Shown: positions 1-8,555 of the stretch, piece after piece | Numbering within the stretch: position 1 is the stretch's first letter | How the letters are laid out: every line of letters begins with the position of its first letter | From: Clostridia bacterium | Lineage (GTDB): Bacteria > Bacillota > Clostridia > Lachnospirales > Lachnospiraceae | Length of the DNA stretch: 52,598 nt | Assembly (NCBI GenBank): GCA_009929525.1 | Contig: SAAH01000013.1 | Location: forward strand, 1-52,598 | Reading direction: 5' to 3' | Position numbers and translations under genes: made by a program | The notes under the pieces: model-generated | Database searches by the model: none | What the model saw: the letters and a program-made list of their open reading frames with translations, nothing else | What the model was told of the DNA's origin: nothing

Positions 1-2
1 AC

Positions 3-1325
3 AATACTGTCTTTTCATTTTTTTCAAAAATAGGACAGATTGGTACTTTAGAAGAAGTTATCTCTTTTGAAATTACATTTTGCGGAAACTCAAGCAAAAT
101 CAGTAATGACGATATTAAGCTGCATTTGGCAGCAGAGAACTTTCTGAATAAGAATACAGAGTACATAGCAACTGTAGCAAGAGAAGTTTTGGAAGGAAAT
201 GTCCGTGAGATCGTTGGACGTATGCGTCTGGAAGAAATGGTTTCGGACCGTCAGAAGTTTGCTAATCTGGTAAAGGAAAATGCAGAACCGGACCTGGCAG
301 CTATGGGTCTTGACATTATCAGTTTTAATGTACAGAACTTTGTAGATGGAAATGAAGTAATTGAAAACCTCGGTATTGACAATATCGTTAAGATCAAAAA
401 GACAGCAGCTATTGCAAGAGCTGAGAGCGAAAGAGACATCAAGGTTGCACAGGCAAGAGCTGACAAAGAGGCGAATGACGCTAAGGTAGCATCAGATACA
501 GAGATCGCTCAGAAGCAGACAGAGTTGTCTATTAAGAGATCGGAACTGCAGAAAAGTGCGGATATCAAGAAGGCAGAAGCGGATGCTGCATATAAGATCC
601 AGGAGCAGGAACAGCGTAAAACTTTGGAGATATCCAATGCCAATGCTGATATCGCCAAGCAGGAAAGAGAGATTGAGCTTCGTCAAAAAGAAGTATCTGT
701 AAAAGAGCAGACTCTTGAGGCGGAAGTCAAGAAACAGGCGGAAGCAGATAAGTATGCGAGACAGCAGAAGTCAGACGCAGATTTGTATGCGCGTCAAAAG
801 GAAGCAGAAGCGAAGAAGTACGAGGTAGAAAAGCAGGCAGAGGCTCAAAGAGCAAAGGCTGAGGCTGATATGTATACAAAGGAGCAGGAAGCTCTTGGTA
901 TCCAGAAAGTCGGAGAAGCGGAAGCAGAGGCTATCAGGGCGAAGGGTCTTGCAGAAGCAGAAGCGATGGAGAAGAAAGCAGAAGCCTACAGCAAGTATAA
1001 TAAAGCAGCAATGGCAGAGATGCTGGTGAAAGTATTGCCGGATATCGCAGCACAGATCGCACAGCCATTATCTCAGATTGATAAAGTTACGATCATTGGA
1101 GGAGATTCTAATGGAGTAACAGATCTGGCAGGCAATGTGCCGGGAGTCATGACAAAGTTATTTGAAGCTATGAAAGAGACCACGGGAATCGACCTTCAGG
1201 AAATCGTGAAGGCAGAAACCTATGATGCAAAAGTGACGCGTAATCTGAACGTAACAGGTTTGGAAAAAGCTTCACCGGAAGCAGCCGGGATAGTAGCAGA
1301 CGCAGTGGATGGTCTGGTAGAATAA
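3..1325 (+). CDS. Flotillin / SPFH-domain membrane-scaffold protein, 5' partial
   Basis: The reading frame is open to the left edge, so the N-terminal membrane anchor and most of the SPFH (band 7) domain lie outside the window. From about base 120 the protein matches the flotillin pattern: the end of the SPFH domain (VREIVGRMRLEEMVSDRQKF, then FNVQNFVDGNEVIENLG), followed by a roughly 200-residue Ala/Glu/Lys-rich coiled coil with repeated AEA motifs, then a short conserved tail (LPDIAAQIAQPLSQIDKVTI). Flotillins oligomerise on the inner face of the membrane and organise microdomains; that is family knowledge. A TTG at 126 is an internal codon, not a convincing start. The residues encoded by 3-110 do not look typical for flotillin, so either the family is divergent there or a small error is present at the edge. 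Confidence 0.88.
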   Translation, partial: NTVFSFFSKIGQIGTLEEVISFEITFCGNSSKISNDDIKLHLAAENFLNKNTEYIATVAREVLEGNVREIVGRMRLEEMVSDRQKFANLVKENAEPDLAAMGLDIISFNVQNFVDGNEVIENLGIDNIVKIKKTAAIARAESERDIKVAQARADKEANDAKVASDTEIAQKQTELSIKRSELQKSADIKKAEADAAYKIQEQEQRKTLEISNANADIAKQEREIELRQKEVSVKEQTLEAEVKKQAEADKYARQQKSDADLYARQKEAEAKKYEVEKQAEAQRAKAEADMYTKEQEALGIQKVGEAEAEAIRAKGLAEAEAMEKKAEAYSKYNKAAMAEMLVKVLPDIAAQIAQPLSQIDKVTIIGGDSNGVTDLAGNVPGVMTKLFEAMKETTGIDLQEIVKAETYDAKVTRNLNVTGLEKASPEAAGIVADAVDGLVE

Positions 1326-1335
1326 ACAATAAAAT

Positions 1336-1407
1336 AAGGGACGGTTCAAATGTCATGTTTTGCAAATGTAAATGCAAAATCAGATATTTGAACCGTCCCT
1401 TTTTTTG
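1336..1407. terminator. Bidirectional terminator hairpin between convergent genes
   Basis: A 16-nt arm (1336-1351, beginning AAGGGACGG) is perfectly complementary to 1386-1401 and is followed by a T run; A-rich sequence on the other side would serve the minus-strand gene. The 34-nt loop contains a further inverted repeat (TTTTGC/GCAAAA). It lies between the convergent flotillin and phosphatase genes. Confidence 0.8.
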
Positions 1408-1414
1408 ATCAGAA

Positions 1415-2140
1415 TCAGTCATGCCGCTGATCAGAATCATATGTTTCACAGAATCTTGCAGCAAAGGCCGGTTCTTCATTTTTAGCATACAGATGAGAAA
1501 TATCACCAAAAGAACTCATGCGAAAGCATGCGATACCTTCCTGACGTTCCTCTGATGTAAGAGTAGTGACAGAGGAAGGAGCAGCACAAAATCCCTGCCA
1601 GAGTACGACAGGAGAGATTCCCAACAGATGACCCAGCATGACGCACTCCACACCAAAATGACAAAAAAGAACAATGGTATCGGTATTACCTTTTTGTGTG
1701 TGATAGAGATTGCCGGAACGTTCATATCCGTGTCTGGAAAGGAGAGCATCCAGGCCTGCATAGACCCTTGCTGCCTCCTGACCTACGTTTCCTTCTGCCA
1801 TAAGGGGAACATTTGCCCATTGGTCTTTGTCATAATATTCTGGGATGGAAGTCCATTTTTGAGGAAATTGATCCCAGGGGATCCGGCGTTCACCGGTAAG
1901 CTCATCCAGAACGGGAGCGTGAAACTCACGAAGCCAGTCCAGTGTCTCAGCCGTACGTCTCATTTTTTTGAGAGAAACGGATGCGGTGTCCCGGGCTCTG
2001 CCAAGGGGAGACTGGTAGAATGCCTGAACGTCCATGGGGACGATCCGGTGGGAGAGAAGTTCAGCCTCCCGCCAGCCTTTTGGGGTAAGGGAGTCAATGG
2101 TATAATCTGGGTCTGCATGTCGTATGATGATTATTTTCAT
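1415..2140 (-). CDS. Histidine phosphatase family protein (phosphoglycerate mutase-like)
   Basis: The 241-aa protein opens with the family signature RHADPDY, where the histidine is the phospho-acceptor, followed by LTPKGWREAELLS, the usual LTxxGxxQA region. A second catalytic-type histidine is in VLFCHFGVECVMLGHLL. Family members hydrolyse phosphomonoesters of sugars, nucleotides or proteins; the substrate here cannot be told from sequence. The start at 2140 has AGAGGA about nine bases upstream. It is transcribed divergently from the two-component operon and convergently with flotillin, and looks monocistronic. Confidence 0.85.
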   Translation of the reverse strand: MKIIIIRHADPDYTIDSLTPKGWREAELLSHRIVPMDVQAFYQSPLGRARDTASVSLKKMRRTAETLDWLREFHAPVLDELTGERRIPWDQFPQKWTSIPEYYDKDQWANVPLMAEGNVGQEAARVYAGLDALLSRHGYERSGNLYHTQKGNTDTIVLFCHFGVECVMLGHLLGISPVVLWQGFCAAPSSVTTLTSEERQEGIACFRMSSFGDISHLYAKNEEPAFAARFCETYDSDQRHD

Positions 2141-2231
2141 AGGTGGAATCCTCTTTTCTTTGATATCAAATCAGTGCTTTTACTCACATTATACTATGAA
2201 TGACATACACAGGAAACCGAAAATTTCAATA

Positions 2232-2260
2232 TTGTTTCTTACACTATAATTGCTTATAAT
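2232..2260 (+). promoter_or_regulatory. Sigma-A-type promoter for the two-component/ABC operon
   Basis: TTGTTT at 2232-2237, a 17-nt spacer and a consensus TATAAT at 2255-2260; a second TATAAT sits at 2245-2250. It is about 75 nt upstream of the chosen start of the response regulator. Confidence 0.6.
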
Positions 2261-2335
2261 GATAAAAGTGAATATAATTGTCTGCATATGGCAGAAAGGG
2301 ATAAAATATATTTGGTAAGAAAGATGGGTGGTATA

Positions 2336-3025
2336 TTGAATATACAAATAGTAGAAGATGATCATGTACTTAGTGATGGGATACGGCTGGCTCTTAGGGA
2401 GGCAGATATGGATTTTGTGCAAAGTATGAGTATCGCACAGGCGAAAGCGGATTTTGAGCAAAATAATCCGGACCTGATCATTTTGGATATCAATCTTCCC
2501 GATGGGAGCGGGTATGATTACCTTGGCTGGGTTCGAAAGCAATCGGAGGTTCCGGTGCTCATGCTCACAGCAAATGATATGGAGATGGATGAAGTCATGG
2601 GACTGACCCTTGGTGCCGATGATTATATGACGAAGCCATTCAGTATCGCAGTACTTCGTGCACGAATACAGGTTTTGCTGAGAAGAAATCAAGGAAAAGG
2701 AAATGACAGCTTTAAAGAAGATGGATTTTTCTTTAACTTCGGAAAACTTATATTTGAAAAAAATGGCAGGGAACTTCTTTTGAGTGTGAATGAACAAAAA
2801 TTGTTGAGATATCTTGTGGAAAATAAAAATCGGGTGATGGAGAGAAGTACACTGGTAGATCGGTTGTGGAGTGACGGCAGTGAGTATGTAGACGAAAATG
2901 CCTTGTCTGTAACGGTGAATCGCCTGAGAAGCAAGCTGGAAGAAAAAGCGGAAAATGTATCATACATCCAGACGGTATATGGACAAGGGTATATGTGGAA
3001 GAAAAAGGTAAGAGATGATGTTTGA
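2336..3025 (+). CDS. OmpR/PhoB-family response regulator
   Basis: A receiver domain fills residues 1-115 (acidic pair ED-D at 7-9, phospho-acceptor D51 in LIILDINLPDGSG, conserved K in DDYMTKPFS), followed by a winged-helix DNA-binding domain at about 130-225 (TVNRLRSKLEEK, YIQTVYGQGYMW). I chose the TTG at 2336, which gives the standard N-terminus (NIQIVEDD) and has GGGTGG 4-5 bases upstream; an in-frame ATG at 2324 is the alternative, and a longer frame from 2288 adds residues unlike the family. It overlaps the kinase gene by 11 bases. The context with a MacB/FtsX-type transporter suggests control of that transporter in response to cell-envelope peptides. Confidence 0.9.
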   Translation: MNIQIVEDDHVLSDGIRLALREADMDFVQSMSIAQAKADFEQNNPDLIILDINLPDGSGYDYLGWVRKQSEVPVLMLTANDMEMDEVMGLTLGADDYMTKPFSIAVLRARIQVLLRRNQGKGNDSFKEDGFFFNFGKLIFEKNGRELLLSVNEQKLLRYLVENKNRVMERSTLVDRLWSDGSEYVDENALSVTVNRLRSKLEEKAENVSYIQTVYGQGYMWKKKVRDDV

Positions 3026-3890
3026 AGGAAGAACGTTGAAGCGTCTGAACCAGATGCTGGATGAGGCGATGGAAGGTGATTTTCAGGAGAGTGATTACGA
3101 TGAGACCCAGCTTTCCAAATTGGAAGCAAAATGGAAGCATTTTCTTGGTGCATCTGTTTTGTCGGCAGAAAACACCCGTCAGGAAAAAGAAAATGTCAAA
3201 TCACTTGTTTCGGATATTTCTCATCAGACAAAGACGCCGATGACAAATATCAAGTTGTATGCGTCACTTCTGGAGGAATCACTGCGCAGTGAGGAAAGTA
3301 TGGAGCACCAGGAGGAAAGTCTGGAACTTCTGGGAGAGATCATACGACAGACAGAAAAGCTGGACTTTCTGATACAGTCATTGACTAAGATGTCAAGGCT
3401 TGAGAGTAATATATTGGAAGTAATACCCCAAAAAGGAGAGATCGGTGAACTGATCCAAAGGTGTGTGGAAGAGCAGCAGGCAAAAGCAGAACAAAAACAG
3501 GTAAAACTGGAAAATACTTACGAGGGCAGAGGAATAGCCTGTTATGATATGAAATGGACAAGAGAGGCATTGGGAAATATATTGGATAATGCAATAAAGT
3601 ATTCTATGCCGCATCAGACAATCCGTATATCAGTAACGGAATATGAGATGTATGCCGCGATTTCTGTAAAAGATGAAGGCATCGGAATTAATCAGGAGGA
3701 TCTTCCGAAGATCTTTGGCAGGTTCTATAGAGCACAAAAAGTTCAGCAAAATGAGGGTGTTGGAATAGGATTGTATCTTGCGAGGGAGATTTTGAAGAGA
3801 GAAAATGGATATATAAAGGTAAAGTCAAAGCTGGGAGAAGGATCTGAATTTATCCTGTATCTGCAGAAAAATGATGCCTCTTTTAATTGA
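3015..3890 (+). CDS. Sensor histidine kinase without visible transmembrane segments
   Basis: All kinase boxes are present in 291 aa: H box SDISHQTKTPMTNI with H70, N box LGNILDNAIKYS, G1 VKDEGIGI, F box FGRFYRA and G2 GVGIGLYLA. Unlike BceS/VanS relatives there is no N-terminal hydrophobic hairpin: the protein starts MMFEGRTLKRLNQ and goes through about 60 charged residues directly into the H box. The start ATG at 3015 overlaps the regulator's 3' end. Bce-type kinases sense through their partner permease, and a kinase with no membrane anchor would depend on that even more. This role is inferred from gene order. Confidence 0.9.
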   Translation: MMFEGRTLKRLNQMLDEAMEGDFQESDYDETQLSKLEAKWKHFLGASVLSAENTRQEKENVKSLVSDISHQTKTPMTNIKLYASLLEESLRSEESMEHQEESLELLGEIIRQTEKLDFLIQSLTKMSRLESNILEVIPQKGEIGELIQRCVEEQQAKAEQKQVKLENTYEGRGIACYDMKWTREALGNILDNAIKYSMPHQTIRISVTEYEMYAAISVKDEGIGINQEDLPKIFGRFYRAQKVQQNEGVGIGLYLAREILKRENGYIKVKSKLGEGSEFILYLQKNDASFN

Positions 3891-3892
3891 CT

Positions 3893-3936
3893 ATTACCGC
3901 ATTGCGTGATGTGATGAATTAACGCAATGCGGTAAT
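3893..3936. repeat. 15-bp perfect inverted repeat before the XRE gene
   Basis: Arms 3893-3907 (ATTACCGCATTGCGT) and 3922-3936 are exact reverse complements with a 14-nt loop. No T run follows, and the XRE gene starts 20 nt downstream, so this could be an operator, an mRNA-stability hairpin or a weak terminator. Confidence 0.6.
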
Positions 3937-3955
3937 TAACGATTAGGAGAATATT

Positions 3956-4273
3956 ATGGAGACGATCAGTGAACACATAAAATCAATCAGACAAGAAACT
4001 GGAATGAATCAAAGAGAGTTTGCAGAGCATTTTCATATACCAGTTAGAACGATAGAAGATTGGGAATATGGCAAGAGAACACCACCGGAGTACGTGGTAC
4101 GTTTATTGAAGTATAGAGTATTATTTGAAAAGATAGATGCAATAGGAAATAAAGAAGCTGAGTTTGTTGTTTTATCTGAAAAATACATTGCTAAAATGTT
4201 TGTTCTAACATATCCGAATTCTTTCAGAAACGTTAGATTTGTGAAAGATTGTGGAAAGGCAAAGATGTTATGA
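3956..4273 (+). CDS. Small XRE-family helix-turn-helix protein
   Basis: The 105-aa protein begins with a short XRE-type DNA-binding domain at residues 3-55 (SIRQETGMNQREFAEHF, then VRTIEDWEYGKRTPPEYV, the usual recognition helix plus W-E-x-G-K-R-x-P motif). The C-terminal half (residues 60-105) carries no domain I recognise. GGAG six bases upstream of the ATG supports the start. It is inserted between the kinase and the ABC ATPase of an otherwise standard module, with a palindrome on its left and a hairpin on its right, so it may tune or be independent of the operon. Confidence 0.75.
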   Translation: METISEHIKSIRQETGMNQREFAEHFHIPVRTIEDWEYGKRTPPEYVVRLLKYRVLFEKIDAIGNKEAEFVVLSEKYIAKMFVLTYPNSFRNVRFVKDCGKAKML

Positions 4274-4274
4274 T

Positions 4275-4306
4275 AAAGCTGTCGGAAGATCATATCCGGC
4301 GGCTTT
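4275..4306 (+). terminator. Hairpin, possible attenuator before the ABC genes
   Basis: A 12-bp stem (4275-4286 with 4295-4306, two G-U pairs) closes an 8-nt loop and ends in CTTTATT. It lies just after the XRE stop and 36 nt before the ATPase start. Confidence 0.45.
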
Positions 4307-4341
4307 ATTCAATCGGGAAAATAATGCAGGGAGGTAATGGG

Positions 4342-5022
4342 ATGAAAGTACTACGTACAGAAAATTTAAAAAAATATTATGGCAGCAGTGAAAATCAGGT
4401 AAAAGCTCTTGATGGAGTGAATCTGGAGGTGGAAAGAGGGGAGTTTGTAGCTATTGTGGGAACCAGCGGAAGTGGAAAATCGACGTTGCTCCATATGCTT
4501 GGTGGACTTGACCATCCAACCAGTGGAAATGTTTTTGTCGATGATAAAGATATTTCCACCTTGAAAGAGGATGCACTCTGTGTGTTCCGGAGGAGAAAGA
4601 TAGGGTTTGTTTTTCAAAGTTATAATCTTGTTCCAGTGCTGAATGTATATGAAAACATCGTCCTTCCCATAGAACTGGATGGAAATACGGTTGACAAGGC
4701 CTATGTAGAACAGGTGGTTTCTGTTCTGGGCCTTAAAGAGAGGCTTTTTAGCCTGCCGAATCAGCTTTCCGGAGGACAGCAGCAAAGAGTGGCTATCGCA
4801 AGGGCCCTGGCGACGAAACCGGCAATCCTTCTTGCTGATGAACCGACGGGAAATTTGGATTCTAAGACCAGCCAGGATGTACTCAGCCTTTTGAAAGTGA
4901 GTAGTGAACGTTTTGGACAGACGATCGTGATGATCACACATAATGAAGAAATCGCGCAGTTGGCTGACCGTATCATCCGTATAGAGGATGGCAGGATAAA
5001 AGGTGGTGAGCAGGATGCGTAA
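4342..5022 (+). CDS. ABC transporter ATP-binding protein (MacB/LolD/BceA type)
   Basis: The 226-aa ATPase has Walker A GTSGSGKST, Q-loop VFQSYNLVPVLNVYEN, signature LSGGQQQRVAIARAL, Walker B ILLADEPTGNLD and H-loop MITHNEE. The DEPTGNLDSKT stretch and the length are typical of the type VII (MacB) exporter ATPases. The start ATG at 4342 has GGGAGG six bases upstream; the frame is open further upstream but that part does not look like the family. It overlaps the permease gene by eight bases, so the two are translationally coupled. The ATPase would power the mechanotransmission-type permease that follows. Confidence 0.93.
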   Translation: MKVLRTENLKKYYGSSENQVKALDGVNLEVERGEFVAIVGTSGSGKSTLLHMLGGLDHPTSGNVFVDDKDISTLKEDALCVFRRRKIGFVFQSYNLVPVLNVYENIVLPIELDGNTVDKAYVEQVVSVLGLKERLFSLPNQLSGGQQQRVAIARALATKPAILLADEPTGNLDSKTSQDVLSLLKVSSERFGQTIVMITHNEEIAQLADRIIRIEDGRIKGGEQDA

Positions 5023-7645
5023 AGTGGCAAATGGAAAAGCAATAAGACATCTTGCAAAAAAAAGCTTTTTTGCATCAAAAACAAGAAATCTGATAGCCGT
5101 AGTGGCGATCGCATTGACTGCAATGCTCTTTTCATCTTTGTTTACGATAGGCATGGGAACAATAGAAAACTTCCAAAAAGAGACGATGCGCCAGTCTGGC
5201 GGTGATTCCCATGGGACGATAAAATATGTCACCAGGGAACAGTACGACAAAATGAGCCAGGATCCTTTGATCAGGGAATCCGCAGACTGCGAGATGGTGG
5301 TGTCGTATATCTGTAATCCGGAATTTCTAAAACGCCATGTAGAGGCATGGTATGTCCCGGAATCATTTTATCCCCATTGTTTTATCAATCTTATAGATGG
5401 AAGGGCACCCCAAAGTGCTGATGAAATCCTTCTTGATGATCTGTCATTGGAACTGATGGGAAAGGAAGCCAAGGCAGGACAAGATGTGACCATACAGATG
5501 AAGATACGCTCCGATGCAGATGAGATGATCGAGCGGACATTCCATGTGTCGGGAGTAACAAAGGCGGATCCGGCAATGAATACGGGATTTATCTATGTAG
5601 CGAAGTCCTATCTGGATGTGTATGCGGACGAACTTGCGTATACCTATTGGGAGGACTATTCCCTGACGGGTACGATCCGAATGGATGTGATATTTGATAA
5701 TTCTTTCAATATCCAAGAAAAATTAAACAAGGTAATAGAAAATGCCGGATATTCCAGCGATGAAGGAAGCGAAGGATATATAGCGAGTAATGCAAACTGG
5801 GCCTATGTATCAGATGGCGGGAGCACAGATCCGATAACGATGATCGCCGGTTTGGGCGGACTATTTTTGATCATGCTGACGGGATATCTGATCATTTACA
5901 ATATATTTCAGATATCGGTTATCCGTGATATCCGTTATTATGGATTATTGAAGACGATAGGAACGACTGGAAAACAGATAAAGAAGATCCTGCGCTGGCA
6001 GGCATTGATCCTTGGGGTCATAGGGATACCAGTTGGCCTTCTTGGGGGATTTTTCATAGGAAAAGGTATTGTTCCCAAAGTTATGAAGCTCAGTAGCTTT
6101 AGTGGTGAAAATACGTCTGTTACGTTAAATGCGTGGATTTTTCTTGGAGCAGCAGTATTTACCATGCTGACCGTATGGATATCAACAGGAAAGCCGGCAC
6201 GGATCGCAGCAAAGGTATCACCAGTGGAAGCAGTACGATATACGGAGGGAAGTACTGCTGAAAAGAAACATGGAAAGCCATATAGATATAAAGGAAAAAA
6301 ATCAACAAATGGCGGTAAACTTTGGCGAATGGCATTTTCTAATCTGGGGAGGAGCAAACGTAGGACCATTCTGGTCATTTTATCATTATCGCTGGCTGTG
6401 GTGCTTTTGAACAGTGTATTTACATTGACACATGCTTTTGATATGAATAAGTATATCGAGCGATTTTCAAGTTCGGACTTTTTGATAGGAAATGCGCAAT
6501 ATTTCAATGGCGGCGGCTATATAGGAGGGTCAGAAGAACAGGCGCAGGAAGAAAAAGTCTCAGAGACATTTGTTTCGTTTTGTCAGGAGCAGGATGGATT
6601 TGTTGAGGGTGGGAAACTTTATGGAAGTATGGGCGAAGTAAAGCTGAAAAAAGACAGTTGGACACCTCCTGAGAATATTGCAAAAGATGAGAACGGAAAT
6701 CCTGGAAAGTATTGGAATGGAGTTTTTGCTCCGTTGGATGAATGGAATGAAGAATATTTGATTTCATTTTATGGTATGGAAGATTATTTTTATGACAAAA
6801 TTGAAATTTACAAAGGGGAGCAGGATCCGGAGACCATAAAGGAAAAACTGAAAACGGGGGATTATCTGCTTAGTGCTGTACCCGTAGATGATAATGGATA
6901 TGTGGAGACAGAAGAAGAAATGGTCCAGCCGGGAGAAAAAGTGACGCTTGTCGGAAAAAATGGACAGGAGAAAGAGTATGAGATTTTGTCATTGATCAAA
7001 GAAAATTATTATGGCATGACGAACCGAATAGGCAGTAATTTTTGCTTTTATGCTTCTGCGGATGAATTTGTAAAAATGGCTTCCGATCAGTTTTTGATGA
7101 GTTATGCATTTGATGCTGAGGATGACAAAGAGAGTGTGATCGCAGAGGCTTTGGAAACATATACAACGCAGGAAGAGTCGATCATGGATTATGAATCAAA
7201 GCAGTTTTGGCTGGATGAATTTTCGGGGATGGTGGATCTGTTTGTACTGGTAGGAGGTATTTTGTCGATCGTAGTGGGAATGATCGGAGTACTGAATTTT
7301 ATCAATTCTATCCTTACCAGTATCGTTACCAGACAGAGAGAATTTGCTATGCTTGAAGCGATAGGGATGACGAAAAAACAAAGGAGCCTGATGCTGATTT
7401 TTGAAGGTGTCTGCTATGCAGTGGGAACTGTTATATGTTCTGTCATAGTTGGAATCCTCTTTTCCCTGACAGCATTGCAGGCAGTGACAAAAGGTTTGTG
7501 GTTTATGTCTTATAAGTTTGTGATCTGGCCGGTATTTATGGTTGCACCTATTCTTCTTGTACTTGGAGTTATTGTTCCGGCTTTGGCTTTGAAGTGCGGG
7601 AAGAAGGAAAGCGTGGTGGAGAGGCTGAGGAAAGTGGAAGTTTAA
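5015..7645 (+). CDS. FtsX-family ABC transporter permease (BceB/MacB-like)
   Basis: The 876-aa protein has one N-terminal span (NLIAVVAIALTAMLFSSLFT), a large extracellytoplasmic part, an FtsX domain around residues 275-400 (three spans), a further span near 450 (ILVILSLSLAVVLLNS), a second extracellular domain of about 270 residues and a C-terminal FtsX domain near 735-865 (LFVLVGGILSIVVGMIGVLN and two more spans). Ten-span peptide-resistance permeases of the BceB group have the same two-FtsX plan. The ATG at 5015 has AAGGTGG eight bases upstream. With its ATPase it probably senses or removes envelope-active peptides; the ligand is unknown. Confidence 0.9.
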   Translation: MRKVANGKAIRHLAKKSFFASKTRNLIAVVAIALTAMLFSSLFTIGMGTIENFQKETMRQSGGDSHGTIKYVTREQYDKMSQDPLIRESADCEMVVSYICNPEFLKRHVEAWYVPESFYPHCFINLIDGRAPQSADEILLDDLSLELMGKEAKAGQDVTIQMKIRSDADEMIERTFHVSGVTKADPAMNTGFIYVAKSYLDVYADELAYTYWEDYSLTGTIRMDVIFDNSFNIQEKLNKVIENAGYSSDEGSEGYIASNANWAYVSDGGSTDPITMIAGLGGLFLIMLTGYLIIYNIFQISVIRDIRYYGLLKTIGTTGKQIKKILRWQALILGVIGIPVGLLGGFFIGKGIVPKVMKLSSFSGENTSVTLNAWIFLGAAVFTMLTVWISTGKPARIAAKVSPVEAVRYTEGSTAEKKHGKPYRYKGKKSTNGGKLWRMAFSNLGRSKRRTILVILSLSLAVVLLNSVFTLTHAFDMNKYIERFSSSDFLIGNAQYFNGGGYIGGSEEQAQEEKVSETFVSFCQEQDGFVEGGKLYGSMGEVKLKKDSWTPPENIAKDENGNPGKYWNGVFAPLDEWNEEYLISFYGMEDYFYDKIEIYKGEQDPETIKEKLKTGDYLLSAVPVDDNGYVETEEEMVQPGEKVTLVGKNGQEKEYEILSLIKENYYGMTNRIGSNFCFYASADEFVKMASDQFLMSYAFDAEDDKESVIAEALETYTTQEESIMDYESKQFWLDEFSGMVDLFVLVGGILSIVVGMIGVLNFINSILTSIVTRQREFAMLEAIGMTKKQRSLMLIFEGVCYAVGTVICSVIVGILFSLTALQAVTKGLWFMSYKFVIWPVFMVAPILLVLGVIVPALALKCGKKESVVERLRKVEV

Positions 7646-7666
7646 GATTTTGGTTGGTATGGGGAC

Positions 7667-7693
7667 GCTCGCAGGTACTCGGTACCTGCGAGC
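7667..7693. repeat. 12-bp perfect hairpin after the permease gene
   Basis: GCTCGCAGGTAC (7667-7678), a TCG loop and its exact complement (7682-7693), GC-rich and without a T run. It probably protects the mRNA 3' end or acts with the hairpin at 7763. Confidence 0.6.
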
Positions 7694-7762
7694 TGTTGGG
7701 GGGAAGTGGGAAGGAAAGGGGGAAGCGTTAAGTGAATTTGAGTGACTAGGGGTATATGGTAG

Positions 7763-7800
7763 AAAAACTTTATCGGGTGCCGCGATAAGAGTGTTTTTGT
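7763..7800 (+). terminator. Probable terminator of the two-component/ABC operon
   Basis: An A-rich left arm and TTATCG (7770-7775) pair with CGATAA (7783-7788), and the right side ends in GTTTTTGTTT. The remaining 403-nt gap to the Rrf2 gene holds one more hairpin (TGCCTCGTA 7868-7876 with 7887-7895, no T run) and the Rrf2 promoter; I see no gene in it. Confidence 0.5.
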
Positions 7801-7991
7801 TTGGATTTTATGAAAAAAGGCTATAAAAATTTGGCCAATGAGGTATATGTGATGTAATCACAGATGCTGCCTCGTAATAAATAAAATACGAGGCAGGGGA
7901 CGGAAGAAAATTCATAGATGCCTTATTTACTGCAAATTTTACAAAATCGTTGTATGGAACAGGATTTTTGTCTTTTTTAGGAAAAAAATAC

Positions 7992-8020
7992 TTGACTAAA
8001 AAAGTATAGTATGTTATATT
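7992..8020 (+). promoter_or_regulatory. Promoter of the Rrf2 gene with an overlapping operator-like site
   Basis: TTGACT at 7992-7997, a 17-nt spacer and TATATT at 8015-8020. The segment 7991-8009 matches the palindrome in front of cooS at 16 of 19 positions and covers the -35 and spacer, which is where a self-repressing Rrf2 regulator would bind. Confidence 0.75.
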
Positions 8021-8048
8021 TATAACGAAGTAAGGAAAGAGGTGTGAG

Positions 8049-8456
8049 ATGCTGGTGACAAGGGAATGTGATTATGGGGTTCGGATCTTAAGAGCACTTA
8101 AAGAGGGCGATTTGATCAACGTGGCAGAGATTGCAGAGATGGAAGATATCAGTACACAGATTACTTATAAGCTGGCCAGGAAACTGGATAAGGCGGGGAT
8201 TATTGAAAGTATCCGGGGCGTGCATGGAGGTTATCGACTGAAGAGAGCACTGGATAAGGTTACGCTGCTGGATGTTTTTTTTGCAGTGGATCAAAAGCTT
8301 CTTGTTACGGAATGTACTGGTGAACATAGTACCTGTTCCAGGAACACGAAGGAACATCCCTGTATGGTGCATATAGAATTTTGCAGGCTGCAGAAGATGA
8401 TGGTGGATGAGCTGAGGGCGAAATCCATAGCAGATATTATCCAGAAAAAAGGGTAG
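8049..8456 (+). CDS. Rrf2-family transcriptional regulator, probable Fe-S sensor
   Basis: The 135-aa protein shows the Rrf2 plan: winged helix at residues 1-65 (DYGVRILRAL, ISTQITYKLARKLDKAGIIES, GVHGGYRL) and a C-terminal part with cysteines at 89, 96 and 105, spaced C-x6-C-x8-C, with a fourth at 112. In IscR, NsrR and RsrR the corresponding cysteines hold an Fe-S cluster that reports on cluster supply, NO or redox state. The ATG at 8049 has GAGGTG close upstream. Its own promoter and the cooS upstream region share a nearly identical site, so it very likely controls itself and the cooS operon. Whether the signal is redox, iron, oxygen or CO is not visible. Confidence 0.9.
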   Translation: MLVTRECDYGVRILRALKEGDLINVAEIAEMEDISTQITYKLARKLDKAGIIESIRGVHGGYRLKRALDKVTLLDVFFAVDQKLLVTECTGEHSTCSRNTKEHPCMVHIEFCRLQKMMVDELRAKSIADIIQKKG

Positions 8457-8477
8457 AAAGATAATTTTTGTTTAAAA

Positions 8478-8496
8478 CTATACTAAAATAGTATAG
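8478..8496. promoter_or_regulatory. 19-bp palindromic operator upstream of cooS
   Basis: CTATACTAAAATAGTATAG is a perfect 8-bp inverted repeat with an AAA centre, the size and AT-rich layout of known Rrf2/IscR sites. A TATAAT is at 8505-8510 and a TAGAAT at 8494-8499, so the site overlaps the region a -35 box would occupy. Confidence 0.75.
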
Positions 8497-8555
8497 AATA
8501 AATATATAATAGGATCACACAATAAGATCAATCACAAAATACAGGAGGAATTGTC

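Noticed and set aside
1628-2203. 191-codon plus-strand frame over the phosphatase
   Set aside because: Antisense to a gene with clear catalytic motifs; no ribosome site or recognisable domain.
4366-5250. 294-codon minus-strand frame across the ABC ATPase and permease start
   Set aside because: Shadow of two coupled genes; no protein-like motifs.
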